Shown piece after piece: positions 54,906 through 64,000 of a stretch of 64,000 nucleotides of DNA. Both the position numbers and the translations under genes were made by a program. The stretch comes from Sphingomonas caeni (GTDB lineage Bacteria; Pseudomonadota; Alphaproteobacteria; Sphingomonadales; Sphingomonadaceae). Each line of letters opens with the position of its first letter. Position 1 is the stretch's first letter. Under the pieces are notes generated by a model. It saw only the letters and a program-made list of their open reading frames with translations, made no database searches and was not told where the DNA came from. The stretch spans positions 186,001-250,000 of the forward strand of contig NZ_JAPDOK010000004.1 in NCBI RefSeq assembly GCF_026013415.1. The letters run 5' to 3'.

Positions 54906-57182
54906 CTAGCTAATTTGAAAGCGTCGCTTCACGGCGAGCGCAAAAAGAAATCCCAGTACGATCGATAAAATCGACTGCATCGTCGCAAGCAGCTTCACGA
55001 GGAGCAGGACCCATTCGTTATAGCTGAGTAGCTTCGTACCCAATGAGCCCTGCGGCATCCCTTCAACGGAGAAAGCAGAAAAGGGCTTGAACGAGTTACT
55101 CCACGAAATGTCCATCGCTTGGGCGACTTGCCCAAGATCACTCCACTTGACCAATCCAAGGGACAAGCCAATCAGCCAAAAAATCAAGGAAAACAATGAG
55201 ATGAGAATAGATAGGCACACAAACGGCCGTCCGATTGATGCGCCATAATCTGACACCGTGCCGTAAATTGCTGATGCGATTCGCGCGGATACCGGTTCGG
55301 AAGGCTGACGCGATCGCGACTTGAGCTCATACCTGTAGAATCTCTGCTCCCGAAACGCATCGCTTTGTGCCGACATGGCAAGTTTCAATGTCCGCAGCCC
55401 GCCAGCCAAGGAACCATAGCGGGCATCTGCCAACCGAAATTCTTTTTTGTAGTCCTGCTCGCGATCATAGTCGGGGGCCGCTATAATCTTGCGATCCCCG
55501 ATGACCGTATCCCTCGCCGCTGCGAGGATTTTTTCGAACAACTGATCCGGGGAAGTCTCGCCCAGGACTGGCTCGGATAGAAGGAAACGGGCCTTGAACT
55601 CAGCGCCGTCAAAAATCGGGAACGCGCAAAAGTCGGTCGTCTTAAAATTTGCGACATCCCTAAACCGACACCCTTCGAAGACAGGGTGAAGATGTTCAAA
55701 TGTGGTTGGCCATGTGACACGCGAAAAGTTCGCATATCCGCTTATATCCGACGCGAGAAAGAACACTCTGTCGCAAAATGTGCACCCTGAGAAACCTGCA
55801 AATCCGGATATCGTCACAGAAGAGAAATCCGCCTCACCGGCAAATTTTGTTCGCCAGAAAGCAGCGTTTCCCTCGAATTTGCAGGCTTGGAAGTCAATAT
55901 CCTCGAATTGGCATTCGCTGAAACTTGCAGAAGCTCCAAACGTCGAACTGGTGAACTTTGCTTTTTTGCCAAATTTAGCCTTGAAGAAGGATAACCCCTT
56001 GCCGAAAGCGCCATTCTCAAAGTCAATGTCTGAGCCAAATTGGGCTTCACTAAAGGTGCAATCCTCACCAAATGAGGAATTTATAAATCTTGCGCCATCT
56101 CCAAACCAAGCCGATGAAAACCTGCTCTGATGTCCGACTGAAACACTTTGAAAGTCTGCTCCTGGGGAAAATTTAGCTGTCACAAAGTTAACGGACGATT
56201 GGAATTTTGTAAGTCCGAAGAAGGCGCTTCTGCCGAACCTCGCGCTGGTGAATCCAGCACGGCCGCCTACGGTGCAATAGCCAAAAGATGTATGCTCCCC
56301 GAATACCGTTTTGCTAAAGTCAATTTCCCCCGAAAAATTTACCTTTTGAAACACTGCCCTTTCGTCAAATATCGCAGAATCGAATTTGACGTTGTTTCCG
56401 AAATGACACTCAAAGAAATTCGCATTCTTTGAAAAAAGACTGAGTGAGAATGACGCGTCATTTCCAAAACTGAGGTTCGCGTACATAGAGCTGTGATGGC
56501 GAGACAAACTTGCTTTGATGAAAACGCTGAGGGATGGCTCAGACTCTCTTTTCAGAAGTTTTCGGAGGCAAGAATCAAGGTGCTGTGCCTTGCATCCTGT
56601 CAATTGGAGCCTGTTATCCGGTCCTGACTCATCGAGGTAAAAATCAAGGGAAGACTCTGCAGAATTTTCGATCCTAAGTCTTAGCCCGTCAAAAATTTTG
56701 GTATCGGCATCTAAGTCAAAATCCGCGCAGTGAATAGAATGCCATAGCGACCCGTCGATTTCGGTTAGCGCGCCCAACTTGATTAGCTCCGCGTCGGATA
56801 GCAGCTTGCCTGCCCAGCGACCAAGCGTTGTTGAAGGCTTCGAGGCGGAACGTCGCAAAGGGACCCATCGCCAGTAATCTTGAAGGGTTGCCTCGCGCCA
56901 AGCGAGTTCGCCTTCGCCATGGACGCGACCTTCGCCTGGAAAATCTGCCGGTGCTAGCCATCTCTTTAGTTTTTGGGCTTCGTTAGCTTCATCGCCGCGC
57001 TCCCAGCCCGCGTCTGCGAGGCCGGCCCATGAAAAATCACAGGTAGCCCAAAGCGTTTCCCACATCTGACAGAGGTCCGCATAGGGTATCTGTCTGTAAC
57101 GTTGTCCGTAGGCCTCCCAAGCTGCAGCGACCTTCTCATCGTTTGAAGAATCTTGGATAGCCGACAATGGATCCTCCTGCAC
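54906..57182 (-). CDS. large pentapeptide-repeat membrane protein
   Basis: 758 residues with a GTG start. Residues ~220-530 are pentapeptide-like repeats with a regular central Phe (FGNDASFSLSLFSKNANFFE, FGEDCTFSEAQFGSDIDF), predicting a right-handed quadrilateral beta-helix. The N-terminal ~200 residues are unassigned, with many Trp. Two membrane segments follow near 655-682 and 725-748. The nucleotide composition is clearly richer in A/T than the neighbours, indicating acquisition. Membrane pentapeptide proteins occur in some defence and toxin-immunity contexts, but its job is unknown. Confidence 0.8.
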   Translation of the reverse strand: MQEDPLSAIQDSSNDEKVAAAWEAYGQRYRQIPYADLCQMWETLWATCDFSWAGLADAGWERGDEANEAQKLKRWLAPADFPGEGRVHGEGELAWREATLQDYWRWVPLRRSASKPSTTLGRWAGKLLSDAELIKLGALTEIDGSLWHSIHCADFDLDADTKIFDGLRLRIENSAESSLDFYLDESGPDNRLQLTGCKAQHLDSCLRKLLKRESEPSLSVFIKASLSRHHSSMYANLSFGNDASFSLSLFSKNANFFECHFGNNVKFDSAIFDERAVFQKVNFSGEIDFSKTVFGEHTSFGYCTVGGRAGFTSARFGRSAFFGLTKFQSSVNFVTAKFSPGADFQSVSVGHQSRFSSAWFGDGARFINSSFGEDCTFSEAQFGSDIDFENGAFGKGLSFFKAKFGKKAKFTSSTFGASASFSECQFEDIDFQACKFEGNAAFWRTKFAGEADFSSVTISGFAGFSGCTFCDRVFFLASDISGYANFSRVTWPTTFEHLHPVFEGCRFRDVANFKTTDFCAFPIFDGAEFKARFLLSEPVLGETSPDQLFEKILAAARDTVIGDRKIIAAPDYDREQDYKKEFRLADARYGSLAGGLRTLKLAMSAQSDAFREQRFYRYELKSRSRQPSEPVSARIASAIYGTVSDYGASIGRPFVCLSILISLFSLIFWLIGLSLGLVKWSDLGQVAQAMDISWSNSFKPFSAFSVEGMPQGSLGTKLLSYNEWVLLLVKLLATMQSILSIVLGFLFALAVKRRFQIS

Positions 57183-57665
57183 GTGGCTGCACTAATAACG
57201 ATGTGAAATACCGTATGATAGCCTGACGTGGCGTCGAGGGAGCGGCAATATTGCGACGAAAGGGAATGCTATCCACCTAATAGCCGATGTTCTTTGACGA
57301 ACTGAATAGACGGCCGCTTTCGGGGTGACGGCCAGCCTTTCTGAACGACCTAGATTAGGGCGCGAAGCGGTCCGCGCTGCGCACCGATCACTTAATCCCG
57401 AATTATCGCTCACACGCTCGGGAAATGCCGAATTTTCTTACAACCGGGCCCGACGTTCGTCAGACCCAAGGTCGAGAACCGCGATCGCGCGGAAGCAGCT
57501 TTCCCGCGACAAATGAAGCCGCTAAGTTCTCGTCGCGCGGAGGGCTCTGGTCCGCGAGTGAACCAAAAGTACGACCTCCAGCGGAACGGCGGATCCGCGC
57601 TTATCAGCTGGTCGGATACGCGTGCCGCGCACCTGCGACTATTATGCGCTGCTGGCGCAGGTCAG
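57183..57665. other. intergenic stretch, no gene recognised
   Basis: Short frames on both strands lack recognisable domains. The promoter of the pentapeptide gene should lie at its left side. Confidence 0.45.
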
Positions 57666-60600
57666 CTAGTCCCGAATATGCCCTGTCACCGGCCGCGCAG
57701 CGACCAGCCGGTTCCGCGCGCTCGCGCTCACGCGCCGAACGCCGAAGCGCCGCGCCGCGTCAGTCAGCGAGTCCTCGGCGCCGACACAACTGCGGATCGC
57801 GGCTGCGAGCTCCGGCAAGGCGATATCTTCGATAAGGCGGATATCGGTGCTCGCATTGGGAAAGCGTGCGCGGTCCCAACCCCCGGGAGCCATCGCGTCC
57901 GGCCAGACGAAGCTCACGCCCGAAGGTTCGATCTCGACATGCGCAAGCCCGCGCGCGACTGCCATGACGCGCTCACGGATCAGCCGACCGGAGCGCTTAA
58001 AGCCGTGGGCGCGGGCGATGCGCTCCACCAGCAGCGTGTCACGGATCGGCGCTTCGGCGGCGACGATCCGCAGGATCATGTCGCGTAGCACCGGCGCGTA
58101 GTCCGGCTCCTGGAACCGGCTGGGATCAATCCCAAGCATGGTGCCGAAATCGGTCACCTGATAGTCACCGCCCAGCAGCTCGACGACGACCGGATCAGAT
58201 TCCCCTTCCTCCGCACCCGTCTCCTCCGGATTCAACGACTCGAGGAAGACGACGGGCCCCGTTTCTTCCGGCACCACCGCTTCGACTGCCAGCGCCCGGG
58301 ACCGCTCAAGCGCCGCGTTGAGTGCGATGTCCAGCCGGTCGAGCGCGCCCTGCGCGTCGATCCACCAGTCGGTCGACCAGACGCGGAGAAGATCCCAGCC
58401 CAGGCTCCTGAGCACCGCCTCGCGCACCTTGTCGCGGTCGCGCGCGGTCGCCGCGCTATGATAGGAGGCGCCATCGCACTCAACGCCGACCAGGAAGTCG
58501 CCCGGTCTGTCGGGATGGACCACGCCAAGGTCGATGCGGAAGCGCGATACGCCGATCTGCGGCACCACCGTCCAGCCGCGGTCGCGTAGCCCCCGCGCCA
58601 CCGCCTGCTCGAACGGCGATTCGAACCCGCCGACCGATCCCGCCACCGCCTCGCCCAAGGCACGCGGCCCTCTTTCGGCATACTCGAGGAAGTGCTTCAG
58701 GTCGCGCACGGCCTCTGCGCTGGTACGGTTGAGGTCGATCAGATGCGGCGGGAAGGACGTGAACACAATCATTTCGCGCCGTGCGCGCGTGATCGCCACG
58801 TTAAGGCGCCGCCACCCGCCGGCGCGATTGAGCGGACCGAAATTCATCGCCATCACTGGCGCGTTTGGTGTCTCCGGCCCGAACGCGATGCCCAGCAGGA
58901 TAACGTCTCGTTCGTCGCCTTGCACGGTCTCCAGATTTCTGACCATCGTCGGCTCAGCTGCGTCCTCAGCGAAATAGGGCTCCAGCTGGGGAAAACGCTG
59001 CCGTGCTTTGTCGAGCAGGTCATCAATCAGCTTCTGCTGCTCGGCATTGAGGGTGATCACCGCCAGCGTCAGACGATTGCCCTTCTCATCGACGAAGCCA
59101 GGATCGAGCAGCCGGCGCACCACCTCCGCCACGATCGCCTCGGCCTCGATTTGGTTGGTGCGACTCTTCCCGCGCGACCAGGCGCCGGCCACCTGACGCA
59201 GGCTCACCATCGAATCGCGCGTCACCGGCGCGGGGAAAGTGATGAGATCGCCATCATAATAGCGATGATTTGAGAAGGCGATCAGGCTCTCATGCCGGCT
59301 GCGGTAGTGCCAGGTCAGGCGCCGCTGCGGCAGCCGCGCGCCCAGGCACTCCTCCAGGATACTTTCCTGGTCGGTCTCGATCTCGCTGTCGTCATCCTCC
59401 GCGTCGGTCCCCCGATTGAAATTATTGGTCGGCGGCATCTGCTTGGGATCGCCCGCGACGACGACCTGCCGACCTCGCGCGATCGCACCCACCGCATCCC
59501 AGGGGGTGATCTGCGAAGCTTCGTCGAAGATCACCAGATCAAAGGGCTCCGAATCCGGTGGCAGATATTGCGCCACCGACAAGGGACTCATCAGCAGGCA
59601 CGGCGCGAGCGTGGTCAGTGCCGGGCCCATTTCCGCGACAAGCTGGCGCACCGGCTTGTGCCGCTTCTGGAGCTTGAGCTGGTGGGCGAGCGCACCGAAG
59701 CCGGGAGGCTGCACCTTGGCATCCTTGGACGGAATCTCGCCGGCGATCAGCGCGCGGATATAGAGTTGGGTGAGCTTCGCGAACGCATCGTCGAGCGTGC
59801 GGAACCGCTCGATCAAGTCGGCATGTTCGGCGATGTTAAAGTCGCGCACGATCGGCTCGGCGTCGATCGCCCCTTCGGCCCACCAGCGCGCATAGGCGAT
59901 GTCGAACGCCTCGACCACCGCACCTGACGGAACTGCCCCCGCTTCGACCGCGTCGACCAATGCATGCAGCTCGCTATCGAGCGCTGCCTGACGCGCCCGG
60001 CGCCACGCCGTCCAGGCATTGAGCTGGGTTGCGCGGGCGGCGATCGTCGCGGCGATTGCCTGGATGTCGCTCAGTAGCGCAAGGCCGTCGATCGGCGCCG
60101 GGGATGCCGCCGCCGTTTCGAAACCCGCCTTGGCATCGGCAAAGGCGGCATACGCATCGCGATATTGCTGCCCAGCATTGCCGATCGTGCCGTCCTCGGC
60201 CAGCAGGTCGTTCGCGTCGACGCACAGGCGGCGCATCGCGCCGCGCAGACCGATCAACTGGTCTGGGGTCTGCGCCGCGCCGACCATCGCCGCGCGCAGC
60301 GCCTCGGCGGCCTTCAATAAACGGTCGAGGCGATCGAGATCGGTGGAAACGCCGGCCCAGCTGGGCAGGGTGCTCGCGAGGCGCAATGCGTCGAGCTGGG
60401 CAAGCAGGCCCTGCATCCGGTGGAGGCGAGGCAAGTCGGCTTGCGGGTCCGCGGTGCCGGCAGGGTCAAGACGCTTGGCAACGGCCCTTTTCCGGAAAAT
60501 CGAAAAGGGCCAGAAGGCCTTGCCGGCGGCAGCCCAGGCGGTGTCAAGCTCGGCCAGCGGCAGCCCCTGTACAGCGGCAGGCTCCTGCGCGACCGAAAGC

Positions 60601-63548
60601 GCTGCGGCTTCCTCGCGATAGGCACGGATGATCGGCGCTGCGCGGCTGCCCTGATCGAGCGTCTGCGCTGCCTCGACACCGAAGGCGAAGCCCAGGTCGA
60701 GCCCGTTCGCCTGCTGTAGCGCGCTGGCCAGAGCGGACAGGGCGGCGAGCCCGCGCCGATCGCCATCGGCTTCTACACTCAACAGCTCGAGCAGGCGCTC
60801 GCGGTGCTCGGCGATCGCCGACGCCGAGTGCGCCAGCGCGGCCGCGCGGGTCAGCAGTTCGGCTTGCCAGGCGTTGGACCATTCGGTGCGACCGATATGC
60901 TTGAAGGTGCCCAGGTCGTCGGCGACAGCGACGGGACGGTTCAAGTCGAGCCTGCGCGCAGTTTCACGCAGCTGTTCGAGCTGGGCCGCGTCATGGTTGA
61001 GCTCGTTCGGCCACGCTAGGCGGAACGGCTGTTCCGCGCCATCGCGCACGACCCGTCCGATCGCCGCGAACAGAGTCAACCCATTGGCGCGGCGGCGGTG
61101 CAGGGCTTCGACCAAGCTGTTCAGGTGATCGCGGCTCGTTTTCAATTCGATTGCGCGCCGCTGCCAGACGTCGGCCGGCGATTCCTCTGCCGTGGTCCAG
61201 GCGGTGTCGAGTTGGCGCAGCACGTCGAGCTTGGATGCCTTGTTGCTGTGCAGCTCGAGGCAGAACGGCCCGAGCCCGTGCGCGACGAGCCGGCGATGGA
61301 CGACTTCGAGCGCGGCGCGTTTTTCGGCGACGAACAGCACCTTGCGGCCGAGCGCCAGGTTATGCGCGATCATGTTGGCGATGGTCTGCGACTTGCCCGT
61401 GCCTGGCGGGCCATCCAGCACGAAGTCGCACCCACGCGCCGAGCCAACCACCGCGGAAAGTTGCGAGGAGTCGGCCGGGAGCGGCGTGAACAGGTCTTCG
61501 GGGGCGATCGTCACGTCGAGTTCGCGTGGGTGAGGCGGCTCCTCGCAACCATCATAGGGCTCGCGCGGCGTCTCGAGTAGGTGGCGTACCACCGGGTTGC
61601 GCTTCAGAGTGTCCGTGCGGTCGACCAGGTCCTTCCACATCAGATATTTTGCGAAGGAAAAGGCGCCGAGCACCACCTCCTCGACCACTTCGAAACCAGG
61701 TGTATCGCGTACCGCACGCCGGACCAGGTTCCAGATTCGCGGCACATCGATGCCCGACTCGTCGATCGGCAACGCACCCCCCAGCTCCGGAATTTCGAGA
61801 TCGAAATCTTGGCGCAGCATCTGCAACAGCGTGAGGTTGAAGCGCGGCTCCTCCTCATGAATCGACAGCTTCACACCCGATCGCACGCTGCGCCGTTCAA
61901 GCTTCACCGGCAGCAAGATGAGGGGGGCGCGATAGGTGCGCGCATCTGTCTCCGACTTGCGCCAGACTAGGACGCCGACCGCCAGGAACAAAGTGTTCGC
62001 GCCACCCTCGGCCATGTCGAGCCGGGCCTTGCGATAGAGATCGACCAGCAGTGCATCGAGCTTCTCGGGCGGCGCCAGCGACAATATTTCGCCTCGATCG
62101 AGCGCGTCGCGAGCATAGGCCTCGTCGAGGACCTCGCCGGTGCGCTGGAGATGCAGTGCAACATCACGACCCGCACCGCCCTCCATTTGCGGCGCCGCCA
62201 CGATCCGGAAACTTGCGCCATCTGCCAAGCGATCCTCGAGACCCGCCGGGTCGGGGCAGAGCAGGCGGATCGCGGTCGCGCCCGGTTTCACGTTGAGTAA
62301 CCGGTTGCGCGTGGTGAGGTCGAGCAACTTGCGCTGCCACCGTTCCAACCGCCCTTCGGCGGTCGTCGGCGCCGCTTCGGGTTCTGCCAGGTCAAAATCT
62401 GGAAGCGCGGGTGCCGCCTCCAGTGCATCGCCTGCATTGTCGCTTTCGTCTAAATCCACGAGCGAGGTTGCTGCCCCGCCCGCATCCGCCATCGCCAGCG
62501 GACGGAGCCGTTGCATTCGCGCCCGTCGCAGGTCAAGCGCGAAGACGAAATCCGCCTCCTGCTCCTCATCGATCTGCCGGTTGGCCTGGGCGATTCCTCG
62601 CGAGAAGGCGGCGGGATGCGCGCCAGTGGCGAGCGTCGTCTCAAATAGCACCAGTTCCTGAAGCGCCACGCGCTTGCGCAGGCTCGCCGCGTCTTCAACG
62701 AGCAGCGTCGCGAATTCCTGCGGTTGCAGCCACGCACCGGCAAACGCATGCCCCTTGGTCAGTACGACCACCGGATAGAGCCCGGCCTGTTCAAGCACCG
62801 CCGCGAACAGCAAGGCCGTGTCGAGGCAGGTCGCCAAGCCCCCCTCCAGCACCTGTGACGGGGTGCGGACCTTCTGACCCTGTAACTCGAAGCTGGCAGG
62901 CGGCTCGGCATAGGTCAGCCGCAGCCCCGAAACCGCCGACCAGACCGCCGAGGCCAGCTCATGGACGCGCGTGCGGCTCTTGGATTGATAGCCCTCGATT
63001 CCGTCGGGGCGACCGCTTCGGCGCAGCACTTCGCTCGCGGCTTTGACCAGTCGGCTGATGGCGGAATCATTCGGCAACACAAATGCGGCGAGCAATTCGG
63101 GCATCGCCGCGGCTCCGCCCCATTCGTTGCGTGCCAGCAGCTCGACAGGGAAGTCGCGCTGCGGGCTGGCACCGGCGTCCTCACCCTCGACATGCGCGCG
63201 TAGCGTTACCGTTGCCAGCACCGCTTCGCTTAGTTGCAGCAAGAGCCCTGCGTTGAGCTTCAGGTCGCGCTTGGTGATGTGCGCTTCGCCGCCGGCGGCG
63301 ATGCGATCGACCCGCCATTGCATCGACTCGAACACCTGCGGGTCGGCGGAGATTTCGACGACGATATTCTCGGCCGGAGCCTGGCCGAGATTGAGGATTT
63401 TGAGGTCGCGCAGCACCGGCACCGCATTCTGATGCGACGCGAAGCTGAGCTTGGGCACGATCACCGCGTCAATTGCGAGCAGGCACGCGCCACTCACTGG
63501 CGCCGGATCATTATCGCCCAAGATGGACTCAACAGCCGCCATGTTCAT
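57666..63548 (-). CDS. DUF4011-type superfamily 1 helicase-nuclease
   Basis: About 1960 residues. Order of parts: a transglutaminase-like segment (GGLATCLDTALLFAAVLEQA with later GHAFAGAW), a DUF4011-like region (RKLLDLTTRNRLLNVKPGA), and the SF1 helicase core with Walker A DGPPGTGKSQTIANMI near residue 715, DLVIFDEASQITPWDAVGA near 1340 and VAITRARREMIVFTS. A Vsr/MTES_1575-type nuclease follows (VGVECDGASYHSA, D and E metal ligands near 1690), then a DUF3320-like winged-helix tail. Such proteins are frequent in defence islands and may process foreign DNA. Starts at 63548 and 63542 are both possible; GGGGGA favours 63542. Confidence 0.85.
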   Translation of the reverse strand: MNMAAVESILGDNDPAPVSGACLLAIDAVIVPKLSFASHQNAVPVLRDLKILNLGQAPAENIVVEISADPQVFESMQWRVDRIAAGGEAHITKRDLKLNAGLLLQLSEAVLATVTLRAHVEGEDAGASPQRDFPVELLARNEWGGAAAMPELLAAFVLPNDSAISRLVKAASEVLRRSGRPDGIEGYQSKSRTRVHELASAVWSAVSGLRLTYAEPPASFELQGQKVRTPSQVLEGGLATCLDTALLFAAVLEQAGLYPVVVLTKGHAFAGAWLQPQEFATLLVEDAASLRKRVALQELVLFETTLATGAHPAAFSRGIAQANRQIDEEQEADFVFALDLRRARMQRLRPLAMADAGGAATSLVDLDESDNAGDALEAAPALPDFDLAEPEAAPTTAEGRLERWQRKLLDLTTRNRLLNVKPGATAIRLLCPDPAGLEDRLADGASFRIVAAPQMEGGAGRDVALHLQRTGEVLDEAYARDALDRGEILSLAPPEKLDALLVDLYRKARLDMAEGGANTLFLAVGVLVWRKSETDARTYRAPLILLPVKLERRSVRSGVKLSIHEEEPRFNLTLLQMLRQDFDLEIPELGGALPIDESGIDVPRIWNLVRRAVRDTPGFEVVEEVVLGAFSFAKYLMWKDLVDRTDTLKRNPVVRHLLETPREPYDGCEEPPHPRELDVTIAPEDLFTPLPADSSQLSAVVGSARGCDFVLDGPPGTGKSQTIANMIAHNLALGRKVLFVAEKRAALEVVHRRLVAHGLGPFCLELHSNKASKLDVLRQLDTAWTTAEESPADVWQRRAIELKTSRDHLNSLVEALHRRRANGLTLFAAIGRVVRDGAEQPFRLAWPNELNHDAAQLEQLRETARRLDLNRPVAVADDLGTFKHIGRTEWSNAWQAELLTRAAALAHSASAIAEHRERLLELLSVEADGDRRGLAALSALASALQQANGLDLGFAFGVEAAQTLDQGSRAAPIIRAYREEAAALSVAQEPAAVQGLPLAELDTAWAAAGKAFWPFSIFRKRAVAKRLDPAGTADPQADLPRLHRMQGLLAQLDALRLASTLPSWAGVSTDLDRLDRLLKAAEALRAAMVGAAQTPDQLIGLRGAMRRLCVDANDLLAEDGTIGNAGQQYRDAYAAFADAKAGFETAAASPAPIDGLALLSDIQAIAATIAARATQLNAWTAWRRARQAALDSELHALVDAVEAGAVPSGAVVEAFDIAYARWWAEGAIDAEPIVRDFNIAEHADLIERFRTLDDAFAKLTQLYIRALIAGEIPSKDAKVQPPGFGALAHQLKLQKRHKPVRQLVAEMGPALTTLAPCLLMSPLSVAQYLPPDSEPFDLVIFDEASQITPWDAVGAIARGRQVVVAGDPKQMPPTNNFNRGTDAEDDDSEIETDQESILEECLGARLPQRRLTWHYRSRHESLIAFSNHRYYDGDLITFPAPVTRDSMVSLRQVAGAWSRGKSRTNQIEAEAIVAEVVRRLLDPGFVDEKGNRLTLAVITLNAEQQKLIDDLLDKARQRFPQLEPYFAEDAAEPTMVRNLETVQGDERDVILLGIAFGPETPNAPVMAMNFGPLNRAGGWRRLNVAITRARREMIVFTSFPPHLIDLNRTSAEAVRDLKHFLEYAERGPRALGEAVAGSVGGFESPFEQAVARGLRDRGWTVVPQIGVSRFRIDLGVVHPDRPGDFLVGVECDGASYHSAATARDRDKVREAVLRSLGWDLLRVWSTDWWIDAQGALDRLDIALNAALERSRALAVEAVVPEETGPVVFLESLNPEETGAEEGESDPVVVELLGGDYQVTDFGTMLGIDPSRFQEPDYAPVLRDMILRIVAAEAPIRDTLLVERIARAHGFKRSGRLIRERVMAVARGLAHVEIEPSGVSFVWPDAMAPGGWDRARFPNASTDIRLIEDIALPELAAAIRSCVGAEDSLTDAARRFGVRRVSASARNRLVAARPVTGHIRD

Positions 63549-63607
63549 GATCCCCCGAACCAAAAGTCGCTTCACTGGCAGCATAATCTGGGCAAAGATG
63601 AAATCCC

Positions 63608-64000
63608 ATGGCTACTTTCCGTTTCCTTCACGCTGCCGATATCCACCTCGACAGTCCATTGCATGGGCTTGCGCGGTATGAGGGCGTGCCGGCTGATGAT
63701 GTGCGAAGGGCTACCCGTGCGGCCTTCGACAATTTGATCCGTTTCGCATGCGATCAGGCCGTCGACTTTGTCGTGATCGCCGGCGACCTGTTCGATGGCG
63801 ACTGGAAGGATATGGGCACCGGCCTCTATTTCGCGCGTGCCATGGGCAAACTCGCCGCCGCCGACATCCCCGTCTACCTCCTCGCGGGCAATCACGACGC
63901 GGCCTCGGTGCTGACCAGGCAATTGCCCTGGCCTCCGAACGTCCACCAGTTCGGCAGCCGCCGCGCCGAAACGCATTTGATCGAGGCCCTCGGCGTCGCG
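63608..64000 (+). CDS. SbcD/YhaO-like DNA exonuclease, N-terminal part (truncated by window)
   Basis: 131 visible residues, still open at the window end. Calcineurin-like phosphoesterase motifs are clear: FLHAADIHLDSPL (DxH), VVIAGDLFDGDW (GDxxD) and VYLLAGNHDAAS (GNHD). This is the signature of Mre11/SbcD-family nucleases. It is divergent from the helicase-nuclease gene with a 59-base gap. An SbcC/YhaN-type ATPase would be expected just beyond the window. Confidence 0.88.
   Translation, partial: MATFRFLHAADIHLDSPLHGLARYEGVPADDVRRATRAAFDNLIRFACDQAVDFVVIAGDLFDGDWKDMGTGLYFARAMGKLAAADIPVYLLAGNHDAASVLTRQLPWPPNVHQFGSRRAETHLIEALGVA

Overview
The window is high-GC DNA with dense, mostly overlapping genes and frequent GTG/TTG starts. 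Gene content (2OG-Fe(II) oxygenase/PqqD/HprK-like peptide cluster, recombinase-ParB-ParB set, DUF5681) and a tRNA-Phe 3' half of alphaproteobacterial type suggest a sphingomonad or close relative. This is inference from content; no marker gene proves it.

Layout. 0-7 kb looks like ordinary chromosome: several alpha/beta hydrolases, an SRPBCC protein, a small lipoprotein, a cupin, and an ECF sigma factor followed by two paralogous cupin-type anti-sigma factors. 6.8-12.3 kb is a complete urease operon on the minus strand (ureD-ureA-hupE/ureJ-ureB-ureC-ureE-ureF-ureG). At 12.5 kb a decapitated serine recombinase and a short repeated sequence mark a junction.

13.4-23.3 kb is a peptide-modification (RiPP-like) cluster: nucleotidyltransferase, two HPr-kinase-like proteins, two TPR/2OG-oxygenases, a third 2OG-oxygenase, a propeller-like protein, a PqqD-type peptide chaperone, a 50-residue peptide with a lasso-like leader, and an asparagine-synthetase-like ligase. 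The lasso leader protease (B2) is absent. A copy of the junction repeat closes the cluster at 23.64 kb, and the 3' half of a tRNA-Phe gene follows at 23.82 kb, an integration scar.

24-43 kb is an accessory island. It holds integrase and HsdR remnants, a ParB-type DNA methyltransferase with DUF5681, a divergent XRE/PD-(D/E)XK pair, an Mrr-nuclease/STAND NTPase, an HNH nuclease, a three-gene operon (FAD oxidoreductase, trypsin-fold protein with altered triad, PIN-like/helical-repeat protein), and a regulator/large recombinase/ParB/ParB module. 43.3-45 kb has a membrane protein and a CDP-alcohol phosphatidyltransferase.

45.5-51.7 kb is a tightly overlapping four-gene operon: Trypco2 protein, trypsin-like protease with a C-terminal STAND-like region, MoxR AAA ATPase, and a membrane vWA-like protein fused to a GT4 glycosyltransferase. 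It resembles MoxR-vWA-trypsin conflict systems but carries a glycosyltransferase domain I do not recognise from them. It is followed by a tyrosine recombinase, a methyltransferase/acetyltransferase pair with matching 19-bp leaders, an AT-richer pentapeptide-repeat membrane protein, a ~1960-residue DUF4011-type helicase-nuclease, and the start of an SbcD-like nuclease that runs off the window.
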